Positions 1-6,497 of a DNA stretch of 25,351 bases are shown here, one piece after another. The stretch is from positions 1 to 25,351 of the forward strand of contig CAKRQV010000025.1 of NCBI GenBank assembly GCA_934394565.1, in the 5' to 3' direction. A program made the translations under genes and the position numbers. Positions within the stretch are counted from its first letter, which is position 1; the number at the start of each line of letters is the position of its first letter. Source of the stretch: an uncultured Lachnospiraceae bacterium (GTDB taxonomy: Bacteria; Bacillota; Clostridia; Lachnospirales; Lachnospiraceae). The notes beneath the pieces were generated by a model. The model did no database searches. It saw only the letters and a program-made list of their open reading frames with translations, and was not told the origin of the DNA.

Positions 1-106
1 TTTCAGAATAGATTCGAACTGAAAGTTGTTTTTCATTTTTTCCCTTTGGGGCATGCCTCGGCTTTCTCTTAGGAGGCACTTGTTCTATCCATTAAACTAA
101 CAGGAC
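1..106 (-). other. tRNA-Arg(CCU)-like element A, degenerate, runs off the window start
   Basis: Read on the minus strand from base 106, this has a tRNA-like 5' half: a 7-nt acceptor strand GTCCTGT (106-100), TA, a D-arm with pairing GTTT/GAAC, and an anticodon loop CTCCTAA with CCU at 73-71. The 3' half is abnormal. The strand facing AGTGC is not GCACT; about 12 extra bases appear before a partial match, GCAT. A T-arm-like stem TTTCAG/CTGAAA (24-19 and 6-1) encloses the T-loop motif TTCGAAT plus five extra bases. The expected acceptor 3' strand would begin with A, which fits base 1, but the rest lies outside the window. It may be a decayed tRNA, an integration-site relic or a tRNA mimic. Function is unknown. 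Confidence 0.45.
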
Positions 107-271
107 AAATACCGGATTTTTGGCTTAAAATCAAGGTTTTCAGCCATTTCAACGGCATTGGATTTTATGATTTAAAACTGACTTGCGTCAGCTGAATCAA
201 TCTTATATGATGAAATTTTTTGGTATGAAGCTATCGCCTTTTCCAAAAACGCATGTCCCCTTAATTGTGAC

Positions 272-379
272 ATCACATAACAGAATCGAACTCAAATTCA
301 TTTTTCTGTTATACGCCGAGGCGATAACTCTGGTCACCGCTTAGGAGGCGAGTGCTCTATCCAGCTGAGCTACGAAGAC
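272..379 (-). other. tRNA-Arg(CCU)-like element B, degenerate
   Basis: On the minus strand from base 379 there is a good tRNA 5' half: GTCTTCG, TA, a perfect GCTC/GAGC D-stem with loop AGCTGGATA, and an anticodon arm CTCGC-CTCCTAA-GCGGT with CCU at 345-343. After it, the sequence departs from a tRNA. A hairpin GTTAT...ATAAC surrounds CGCCTCGGCG, and a second stem ATAACAG/CTGTTAT (312-306 with 283-277) encloses 15 extra bases and the T-loop motif TTCGATT. The seven bases expected to be the acceptor 3' strand (278-272) do not pair with GTCTTCG. A standard functional tRNA-Arg is therefore unlikely. The 5' half is similar to element A, 273 bases away in the same orientation. Confidence 0.5.
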
Positions 380-692
380 ACATGCCGCAAACCCTTGATT
401 TTACTGGGTTTCTGGGATTTTTCCCTTCGGCCATATATAAGATCATCAACTCTTTTTCGAGTTGTCAATCTACAGATTTTTTGCTTTGGTAGCATCAGAA
501 CGTTCCCAAAATTGGGAATGCTTTGTTATCACCTTTGGCATTTTTTCTCATCTGCACTACTATATCATATCTGTCAGTATTTTTCTACTCAAAAACAGCG
601 TTTTTTTTCAGATGTCTTTTCACAAAATATCTGCAGATTTTTTCAGACACTCGCTGCCACCGTTCAGATTACAAAACACCTTTGTCAGCACA
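380..692. other. Intergenic region without a convincing gene
   Basis: This AT-rich stretch separates the DUF3881-like gene from tRNA-like element B. It contains short hairpin-capable palindromes: CAACTC-N6-GAGTTG at 447-464, and the perfect 16-bp palindrome TTCCCAAAATTGGGAA at 502-517. On the minus strand a TTGACA (468-463) sits upstream of element B, but the nearest TATATA is 23 bases away, too far for a normal sigma-A promoter. No clear terminator is seen after the upstream gene. Open frames here lack ribosome binding sites and recognisable protein character. Confidence 0.4.
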
Positions 693-1568
693 TCAGTAAT
701 TGACCTGCCCCTGTAGCCAGATATACCCTTTGAACCGGAAACCAACCTCCGGCGTCCCGAGAAGATCCTTTTGGTTGATGCAGACATCAAAAGTAATATC
801 GTTACAGCAAAGTCCCAGCTGGATCACAGTCTCCCCGGTCTCATTATTCTTTGTTTCCATCACATCGATGACATCGCCCAGAATCTGATATTGATCGCAT
901 TCAATCCCACAGGGAATAAAAAAGCTGTCCACGATGGTCAGGATGTCTTCCTTTTCCAGACGTCTGGTGATCATCGAATACTTGTCAATATCATCCATCG
1001 TCAGACTTTCCATCGCCTCTTCGTCTCCCCGGCGCGCAGCCTCCAGCAGCTGGTTACGTTCACTGGTCTGTCTGCGGCTCTCCGTCAGCACCTTTTCTGT
1101 CTTGTGAATTGGAAGGATGATTTTTCCCTCCGAAGCAAGACCGGACAGTGTCACAGACGTATGCTTTGACGGAAACAGTCCCTTTTCCACACGTTCCAGA
1201 TATTCTCCCACATTCTGCAGAAAGAAAAACAGCGTGGAACCGGCCCGCACATCCTCACATGCACCGGCATAAGACTCTCTGCCTCCATGCTTTTCCACCT
1301 CGACATCCTCTCTGGTGGATATTCCCGTACCACGGAAGTACGGAAAATAATATTCCGGATGAAAGTTATCCTCATCATCGTACTCTCCGCAGAGAGTTAT
1401 CCCCACATCACAGCCATAAAATCGGGATAACTCCGCCATCACGCGATGATCTGTCGTTTCCACAACCTTTTTCTCATCGTAATGGCGGATCACATCCTGT
1501 AATATGATATCAATGTCCGTTTTTCGAACCAGATTGGAAAAACCAATCGATTTCAAATAACTGTGCAC
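693..1568 (-). CDS. DUF3881-like protein of unknown function
   Basis: The 291-residue soluble protein has no signal peptide or membrane segment. The start is a GTG at 1568, with AGAGGA about seven bases upstream. I match it by overall sequence character and origin-proximal context to DUF3881, an uncharacterised family I associate with Lachnospiraceae; this is from memory. Visible landmarks are a hydrophilic N-terminal half (an acidic segment EYDDEDNFHPE near residue 62), a charged central helix around residues 160-190, and a beta-rich C-terminal third. It starts 34 bases after the serS stop and is probably co-transcribed with serS. No catalytic motif is recognised and no function is proposed. 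Confidence 0.75.
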   Translation of the reverse strand: MHSYLKSIGFSNLVRKTDIDIILQDVIRHYDEKKVVETTDHRVMAELSRFYGCDVGITLCGEYDDEDNFHPEYYFPYFRGTGISTREDVEVEKHGGRESYAGACEDVRAGSTLFFFLQNVGEYLERVEKGLFPSKHTSVTLSGLASEGKIILPIHKTEKVLTESRRQTSERNQLLEAARRGDEEAMESLTMDDIDKYSMITRRLEKEDILTIVDSFFIPCGIECDQYQILGDVIDVMETKNNETGETVIQLGLCCNDITFDVCINQKDLLGTPEVGFRFKGYIWLQGQVNY

Positions 1569-1602
1569 CTGTATCCTCTTTTCTTATTTTGACAGCCATT
1601 CC

Positions 1603-2892
1603 TTATTTTTTCGGGATCAGCTTCTCTTTTCCACCCATATACGGACGCAGCACTTCCGGAATTTTCACAGATCCGTCTTCGCAGAGATTATTCTCCAGGA
1701 ATGCAATCAGCATACGCGGCGGAGCTACTACAGTATTATTCAGTGTATGTGCAAGATATTTCTTTCCATCTTCACCATTTACACGGATACGCAGACGTCT
1801 TGCCTGTGCATCGCCCAGGTTGGAGCAGCTGCCGACCTCAAAGTACTTTTTCTGACGCGGCGACCATGCTTCCACATCGCAGGATTTCACTTTCAGATCT
1901 GCCAGGTCACCGGAACAGCATTCCAGAGTTCTTACTGGAATATCCAGAGAACGGAACAGATCTACTGTGTTCTGCCACAGTCTGTCATACCACATTTTGC
2001 TTTCTTCCGGTTTGCAGACAACGATCATTTCCTGCTTTTCAAACTGATGGATACGGTATACACCTCTCTCCTCAATACCGTGGGCACCTTTTTCCTTACG
2101 GAAGCACGGAGAATAGCTTGTCAGTGTTTTCGGAAGCTCTGCCTCCGGAATAATCTGATCAATAAATTTACCAATCATGGAATGCTCACTGGTACCGATC
2201 AGATACAGATCCTCACCCTCGATCTTATACATCATGGCATCCATCTCAGCGAAGCTCATAACGCCTGTGACAACGTTGCTGCGGATCATATACGGCGGGA
2301 TACAGTAAGTAAATCCTCTGTCGATCATAAAATCACGGGCATAAGCAAGTACTGCGGAATGCAGTCTGGCAATATCCCCCATCAGATAATAGAAACCATT
2401 ACCTGCCACACGTCCTGCAGCATCCAGATCAATACCATCAAATCTCTCCATGATCTCTGTATGATACGGAATCTCGAAATCCGGAACCACCGGTTCACCA
2501 AATTTTTCGATCTCTACATTATGTGTATCGTCTTCACCAATCGGTACGGACGGGTCGATAATATTCGGAATCGTCATCATGATCGTACGGATACGCTCTT
2601 CTACCTCTTTTTCCCGGGCGGACAGCTCCTCTGTACGGTCGGCAAAAGAAGCAACCTGCTTTTTAACTTCCTCAGCTTCGTCAAATTTCTTCTGTCCCAT
2701 CAGTGCACCGATCTGCTTTGAGAGCTTGTTTCTCTGTGCTCTGAGGCTTTCTACCTCCTGCTTGATCTCACGGTTTTCTTTATCCAATGCGATCACTTCA
2801 TCAACCATCGGCAGCTTGGCCATCTGAAATTTATTTTTAATGTTCTGTTTTACCACTTCCGGATTTTCACGTACAAAACGAATATCTAACAT
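1603..2892 (-). CDS. serS: Seryl-tRNA synthetase (SerRS), atypical motifs
   Basis: This cytoplasmic class II aminoacyl-tRNA synthetase charges tRNA-Ser with serine. Its 429 residues match the usual bacterial length. Residues 1-105 form the N-terminal coiled-coil arm that grips the long variable arm of tRNA-Ser. Motif 2 spans about 264-287 (FRKEKGAHG...FEKQE). The serine-binding TxE appears as TSEHS (234-238) rather than the common bacterial TAE. Motif 3 reads NNTVVAPPRMLIAFLEN (about 385-401) instead of the usual GSGLAVGR form. These two features recall eukaryotic and archaeal SerRS. The ATG follows GGGAGG closely. No T-box leader is visible, although T-boxes are common on Firmicute synthetase genes. 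The upstream region holds a candidate sigma-A promoter (2992-3020). Confidence 0.95.
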   Translation of the reverse strand: MLDIRFVRENPEVVKQNIKNKFQMAKLPMVDEVIALDKENREIKQEVESLRAQRNKLSKQIGALMGQKKFDEAEEVKKQVASFADRTEELSAREKEVEERIRTIMMTIPNIIDPSVPIGEDDTHNVEIEKFGEPVVPDFEIPYHTEIMERFDGIDLDAAGRVAGNGFYYLMGDIARLHSAVLAYARDFMIDRGFTYCIPPYMIRSNVVTGVMSFAEMDAMMYKIEGEDLYLIGTSEHSMIGKFIDQIIPEAELPKTLTSYSPCFRKEKGAHGIEERGVYRIHQFEKQEMIVVCKPEESKMWYDRLWQNTVDLFRSLDIPVRTLECCSGDLADLKVKSCDVEAWSPRQKKYFEVGSCSNLGDAQARRLRIRVNGEDGKKYLAHTLNNTVVAPPRMLIAFLENNLCEDGSVKIPEVLRPYMGGKEKLIPKK

Positions 2893-2991
2893 TTTTTCCT
2901 CCCGGCAGTTTTACTGCCATCCTTGTATTTTTTATGCACAGTTCTGTCTTTGGAGCACTTTTCTGCGCACAATGCTTAAAAAATCTGTTTC

Positions 2992-3020
2992 ATCATATAC
3001 CAGAACCTTGCTTTTTGCAA
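2992..3020 (-). promoter_or_regulatory. Candidate serS promoter
   Basis: On the minus strand, TTGCAA (3020-3015) and TATGAT (2997-2992) are separated by exactly 17 bases. A CTTGC-N5-GCAAG stem (3007-3021) overlaps the -35 hexamer. It is flanked by CCAG/CTGG (3000-3003 and 3028-3031), so an operator or leader hairpin is possible. The predicted transcription start lies roughly 95 bases upstream of the serS ATG. Confidence 0.45.
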
Positions 3021-3135
3021 GTATTGCCTGGTTTTTCATCGGCCATACCGTATTTTCTTTTTTTCTTTAATTATTTGTTTTATAAAGGGAAAGTTGCTTA
3101 TATCTGCATCTGTTATACATGGGATGCAAGATTCT

Positions 3136-3180
3136 TGTGAGTTTTTTTCTCATATAACGTACTATGTGAGTTTTTTTCTC
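3136..3180. repeat. Tandem direct repeat TGTGAGTTTTTTTCTC
   Basis: Two identical 16-base copies occupy 3136-3151 and 3165-3180, with a 29-base period. Each has an inverted core, GAG-T7-CTC. Close relatives occur at 5818-5834, 5850-5865 (inverted) and 7718-7734, which suggests a shared binding site or structured element. The pair lies between the DUF4446 stop and the serS promoter. Confidence 0.7.
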
Positions 3181-3214
3181 TTTTTTTATAATGAACATAT
3201 GACCGAATCGTTTT

Positions 3215-3733
3215 TTATTTTTCCTTTTCCGGCATATCGAGACTGCCGTTGACTGCGATCTTTAATGCCTGGATTTCCTCATCACTCAGCATGATATAGG
3301 ATTCACCCTTTACAATCTCCTTTAAATACAGGAAACAATTGTCACGGCTGTGGATCGCATTCAGGATATATCCTGTATTGGACTTGTCCAGATTGGCCAG
3401 CGCAAAGCTCATCTTACCGCCGACATCATCAAAAGCATCGTATTTGACAATACCGTACTTCGTCAGTGTTTTTGCCTGTGTATTGCGGATCATATCCAGC
3501 ACCTGATGGTCCAGATTGATCTGGCTTTCCAGACGGTCAATAGCCTTAAATTTGCTGTTAAACATCTTTTCCAATGAAAGACCGTCAGCACCACGCATAA
3601 ACTGTTTATATTTTTTATGCAGTCGATGCACAGACAATGTCAGATTGATCGTAACAAACAGTAAAAATACCGTCAGCGCAATCAAAAGAACTGTCAATAC
3701 GGTCCCCAGGGTCGTATTTTCAAATATATTCAT
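3215..3733 (-). CDS. DUF4446-like membrane-anchored protein
   Basis: The 172-residue protein has one N-terminal hydrophobic segment (about residues 9-31) followed by a basic stretch and a soluble domain, consistent with a membrane-anchored protein with a cytoplasmic C-terminus. Sequence (for example TLTKYGIVKYDAFDDVGG at about 90-107) and position directly after parB match DUF4446, an uncharacterised Firmicutes family. Its start is 13 bases after the parB stop, so it is almost certainly translated from the parAB message. That context suggests a link to chromosome organisation or the membrane, but this is inference. No enzymatic motif is visible. Confidence 0.8.
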   Translation of the reverse strand: MNIFENTTLGTVLTVLLIALTVFLLFVTINLTLSVHRLHKKYKQFMRGADGLSLEKMFNSKFKAIDRLESQINLDHQVLDMIRNTQAKTLTKYGIVKYDAFDDVGGKMSFALANLDKSNTGYILNAIHSRDNCFLYLKEIVKGESYIMLSDEEIQALKIAVNGSLDMPEKEK

Positions 3734-3746
3734 CTTTTACTCCTTA

Positions 3747-4670
3747 TTACTGCATGGTATTCATGACATCCAAAATACGTTCCAGTTCTTCATCTGAATA
3801 GTATTCGATCTCAATTTTTCCTTTGTGTTCGGATTTTCGCTGAATAGAAACCTTTGAACCAAAAATCTCTTTCATGCGTTCTTCCATATCATGATATATT
3901 TCTTCATGAGTCAACTTTTTTTTGACCTTCGGTGCTTTCGGTGAAAGTACAAGTTTTACCAGTTTTTCCGTGTCACGTACGTTTAATTTTTCATCATATA
4001 CCTTTTTTGCAATGTTGTACTGTGCGTTTTTATCTTCAATTGCCAGCAGGGCGCGTACATGACCGCTTGTCAGTTTTTCCTCTATAACCATCTGCTGTAC
4101 TTTTTCGTCCAATTTCAAAAGACGCAGGGAATTTGTCACAGTCGTACGGCTCTTTGCCACACGTTTGGCTACTTCCTCCTGTTTCAGATGAAACTCATCC
4201 AAAAGTCGCTTGTAGGCGATAGCTTCCTCTATAGGATTTAAGTTTTCACGCTGGATATTCTCGATCAAAGAGATTTCCACAATCTCCTGCTCTGTGTATT
4301 CTTTGATGATTACCGGTACTTCCTTCAGTCCGGCCATTTTGGCGGCTCTCCAACGTCTTTCGCCGGCAATAATCTCATAATAATCCGCATTTTTCTTTAC
4401 GACCAGCGGCTGAATGATACCATACTGTTTGATAGAATCGCTGAGTTCCTGTAGAGCCTCTTCATCGAATTTTTTTCTGGGCTGTTCTCTGTTTGGTTCG
4501 ATCAAAGACAGTTTTATCTTCTGTTCTACAGGCTTCTCAACAACCTTTTCCACGACTTTTTCTACGATTTTTTCTTTTACTTCCGGCTTTGGTGCTGTTT
4601 TTGGCCGGGAAGGACTCGACTGGATCAGAGAATCCAGACCTTTACCCAATCCACCTTTTTTAACTGCCAT
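3747..4670 (-). CDS. parB: Chromosome-partitioning protein ParB (Spo0J)
   Basis: ParB binds parS, spreads as a CTP-dependent sliding clamp, loads SMC and stimulates ParA. The 307 residues show a basic N-terminus (GLGKGLDSLI, residues 7-16) expected to contact ParA. A lysine/glutamate/valine-rich linker follows (about 31-50, repeating VEK units). The CTP-binding region includes GERRWRA (103-109) and ENIQRENLNP (137-146). A helix-turn-helix lies at about 162-185, and a C-terminal dimerisation segment follows. It follows parA by 12 bases. Three perfect parS sites in the same window (5530, 5616, 6463) are its predicted targets. Confidence 0.96.
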   Translation of the reverse strand: MAVKKGGLGKGLDSLIQSSPSRPKTAPKPEVKEKIVEKVVEKVVEKPVEQKIKLSLIEPNREQPRKKFDEEALQELSDSIKQYGIIQPLVVKKNADYYEIIAGERRWRAAKMAGLKEVPVIIKEYTEQEIVEISLIENIQRENLNPIEEAIAYKRLLDEFHLKQEEVAKRVAKSRTTVTNSLRLLKLDEKVQQMVIEEKLTSGHVRALLAIEDKNAQYNIAKKVYDEKLNVRDTEKLVKLVLSPKAPKVKKKLTHEEIYHDMEERMKEIFGSKVSIQRKSEHKGKIEIEYYSDEELERILDVMNTMQ

Positions 4671-4682
4671 ATTACGTCTCCT

Positions 4683-5453
4683 TTACTCTTCTTCCGGCCA
4701 GGCAATGACTTCCTCAGCCAGCAATCGATAGCTTTCTGCACCAGTTGACCGGGAATCGTACAGATTGATTGGCAGACCATGGCTTGGTGCTTCTGCCAGA
4801 CGTACATTTCGCGGTATGATTGTCTTATAAATCATCTGTTGCAGATTATCCTTGACATTTTCCACAACCTGCAGAGACAGATTTGTTCTGGCATCATACA
4901 TTGTAAATACAACACCCTCAATCACCAGATCTTCATTCAGGCGATCATGCACCAGCTCAATCGTATGCATCAGCTGTGCCAGTCCCTCCAAAGCATAATA
5001 TTCACATTGAATCGGCACCAAAACAGACTTTGCTGTAGTCATAGCATTGATTGTCAGCAGATTTAAGGACGGTGGACAGTCAATCAATATAAAATCATAG
5101 CTATCTTTTATCTGATCAATAGCCTTTTTCAGTATATATTCCTTTTCTTCCATGCCAATCAGTTCGATTTCCGCACCGGCAAGGTTTACATTTGACGGAA
5201 TAATGCTCAAATTTTCAATTGGAAGCTTAATTATACAGTCATTTACACCGGATTCCCCTAAAATCAGCTCATATACTGTATTTTCCAGTGATTCTTTATC
5301 TACACCGAGGCCACTGGTGGTATTCCCCTGCGGATCCATGTCTATAGTCAGGACTTTTTTACCCTTTTCTGCCAGACATGCAGATAAATTGATCGCTGTG
5401 GTAGATTTACCGACTCCACCCTTCTGGTTTGCTATTGCGATAATTCGATCCAC
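4683..5453 (-). CDS. parA: Chromosome-partitioning ATPase ParA (Soj)
   Basis: This MinD/ParA-family ATPase of 256 residues works with ParB in origin segregation and, in relatives such as Bacillus, modulates DnaA. The deviant Walker A is KGGVGKST (11-18, with signature Lys11). Walker A' is TIDMDPQGN (about 36-44), and Walker B includes ILIDCPP (122-128). The start is GTG at 5453, chosen because AAGGAG lies six to seven bases upstream and the MDRIIAIANQKGG N-terminus is complete for this family. A candidate extended -10 promoter (5494-5502) and parS sites lie directly upstream, so ParB could affect its expression. Confidence 0.96.
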   Translation of the reverse strand: MDRIIAIANQKGGVGKSTTAINLSACLAEKGKKVLTIDMDPQGNTTSGLGVDKESLENTVYELILGESGVNDCIIKLPIENLSIIPSNVNLAGAEIELIGMEEKEYILKKAIDQIKDSYDFILIDCPPSLNLLTINAMTTAKSVLVPIQCEYYALEGLAQLMHTIELVHDRLNEDLVIEGVVFTMYDARTNLSLQVVENVKDNLQQMIYKTIIPRNVRLAEAPSHGLPINLYDSRSTGAESYRLLAEEVIAWPEEE

Positions 5454-5493
5454 TTTATACTCCTTTTTTGTATTGTTTCTTTGTCACCATCCC

Positions 5494-5502
5494 AGTATAG
5501 CA
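5494..5502 (-). promoter_or_regulatory. Candidate extended -10 promoter of parA
   Basis: On the minus strand TGCTATACT matches TGn plus a near-consensus -10. The -35 position lacks a good hexamer, as is common with extended -10 promoters. The first parS site lies just upstream of the -35 position, so ParB binding could repress or otherwise modulate the promoter. Confidence 0.4.
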
Positions 5503-5529
5503 CCTTGGACATGTAATATCTACAAAAAA

Positions 5530-5545
5530 TGTTTCACGTGAAACA
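5530..5545. other. parS site 1
   Basis: The sequence TGTTTCACGTGAAACA is an exact match to the canonical parS palindrome bound by ParB/Spo0J. It sits inside a 28-bp perfect palindrome (5524-5551) because of flanking A6 and T6 runs. It lies upstream of the parA start. Confidence 0.95.
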
Positions 5546-5615
5546 TTTTTTAGATTTTTTTATGTTTTTTATTCTGATTTTTATGAAATAGCCATATAAT
5601 ACACTATGCTACATA

Positions 5616-5631
5616 TGTTTCACGTGAAACA
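5616..5631. other. parS site 2
   Basis: A second exact TGTTTCACGTGAAACA lies 86 bases from site 1. The close spacing suits cooperative ParB nucleation. Confidence 0.95.
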
Positions 5632-5817
5632 TTCCGGGGTTTTTATATTTTTCATTCAAAGTAAAATAATATTTAATTGCTTCATTTAATTTATTCACTG
5701 TATTTTTTATGATTTTTATGTATCCATATAATATTTTACCATAGATATATTATTTCTATTATTTTTTAATATATTTATTCAAAAATTGCATATTTGTTGA
5801 TTTTGCGCATCTCATTA

Positions 5818-5865
5818 TGTGAGATTTATTCTCATTTTAATATTTTATCGAGTTTTTATCTCACA
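5818..5865. repeat. Inverted pair of TGTGAG-N7-CTC motifs
   Basis: TGTGAGATTTATTCTCA (5818-5834) and an oppositely oriented copy GAGTTTTTATCTCACA (5850-5865) flank a 15-base AT spacer. The first copy differs by one base from 7718-7734 and resembles the tandem copies at 3136-3180. No known regulator site is recognised. Confidence 0.5.
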
Positions 5866-6060
5866 AATCATTTATTATATCACGTATTCAATTACATGAT
5901 ACAATTCTAAGACAAACTTTGTCTTCCTTCTTTTCTCTTCAATTTATGTAATATCTATTCCCTCCTTATCTATATCACGCAGGGTCATTCCAGTTTTTTT
6001 ACATTTTTCTGGTAAGAGCAGGTATATTTTCAATAAAACTGCCCCATTTTTCCCTTTTTC

Positions 6061-6143
6061 AAGACCCTCTGTATGCCAATATCAGGATTATAAATGTGGA
6101 ATTGTCCATTTTGAATTCAAATTAGCACCATACAGAGGGTCTT
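6061..6143. repeat. 83-bp element with 15-bp perfect inverted ends
   Basis: AAGACCCTCTGTATG (6061-6075) and its exact reverse complement (6129-6143) bracket 53 bases, which contain a smaller TGGA-ATTG-TCCA hairpin. On the plus strand the right arm runs into TATTTTTA, so a transcription terminator or structured RNA is possible. A miniature inverted-repeat mobile element is another reading. No target-site duplication is evident. Confidence 0.6.
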
Positions 6144-6315
6144 ATTTTTACTGATTTTATGCAAATTTAACTTTCAAAACGCACTTTGTGTATCCTACAT
6201 AAGCATTGCAACACTTATCATCCTTTCCCTGACTTGAAAGCGAAAACACTATTTTGTTGCTTATATAAAAATCGAATTCAATACCGTAGATCATATTTTC
6301 ACATACATAGCACCA

Positions 6316-6404
6316 GAAGAATAGAGTATATAAAATGTTCACCCCGAAAACGCTTAAAAACGCCTTGCGTTTTCGGGGTGAACATTTTATATACTCTATT
6401 CTTC
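6316..6404. repeat. Perfect 38-bp inverted repeat with 13-base loop
   Basis: The arms 6316-6353 and 6367-6404 are exact reverse complements over all 38 bases, around the loop TTAAAAACGCCTT (6354-6366). The GC-rich core CACCCCGAAAACGC is flanked by AT-rich tails. There is no adjacent U-run typical of a terminator and no clear target-site duplication. It lies between parS sites 2 and 3. The size and perfection are unusual for a simple terminator. Confidence 0.9.
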
Positions 6405-6450
6405 GTCCGTCCCCTATCCTATGTTTGGCCTCTATATAATATATATAAAT

Positions 6451-6490
6451 ACAGGAGTCAAATGTTTCACGTGAAACATCAGACTCCTGT
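6451..6490. other. parS site 3 centred in a 40-bp near-palindrome
   Basis: The exact parS TGTTTCACGTGAAACA occupies 6463-6478. Arms ACAGGAGTC (6451-6459) and GACTCCTGT (6482-6490) extend it into a 40-bp palindrome broken by only two mismatched base pairs. It begins seven bases after the GNAT stop codon, so it could also act as a weak transcription terminator for that operon, though a U-run is missing. Confidence 0.9.
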
Positions 6491-6497
6491 ATACCAA

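Larger units (their letters stand above)
2893..3214 (-). other. serS upstream region
   Basis: These 322 bases between the DUF4446 gene and serS hold no gene I can support. They contain the candidate serS promoter with an overlapping stem-loop (3000-3031), and tandem TGTGAG-T7-CTC repeats (3136-3180). I searched for a T-box antiterminator sequence (AGGGTGG-ACCGCG type) and did not find one. Confidence 0.5.
5454..6497. other. AT-rich, gene-free parS region
   Basis: About 1 kb between parA and the GNAT gene holds no protein gene I can support. It contains three parS sites, a 17-bp palindrome AAGACAAAcTTTGTCTT at 5909-5925, an 83-bp element with 15-bp inverted ends (6061-6143) and a perfect 38-bp inverted repeat (6316-6404). 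The long frames across 6157-6722 on both strands arise because the inverted repeat reads similarly in both directions; they lack ribosome binding sites. I interpret the region as a centromere-like segment for ParB/SMC loading. Confidence 0.6.

Noticed and set aside
440..470. Promoter for the tRNA-like elements
   Set aside because: TTGACA is present on the minus strand, but the only good -10-like sequence is 23 bases away; nothing acceptable lies at 16-18 bases.
395..703. Open frame of 102 codons on the plus strand
   Set aside because: It starts with a non-ATG codon and has no ribosome binding site; composition is Phe/Ile/Ser-rich as expected from T-rich non-coding DNA, and it resembles no family I know.
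2893..3214. T-box riboswitch upstream of serS
   Set aside because: The conserved antiterminator sequence and Stem I features are not seen in this region.
6316..6404. Simple rho-independent terminator
   Set aside because: The stem is far longer than typical and no U-run follows either arm. Some terminator activity remains possible but does not explain the structure.
5454..6497. CRISPR array or toxin-antitoxin pair in the AT-rich gap
   Set aside because: Repeats here are inverted and few, with no regular repeat-spacer pattern and no supported small genes.
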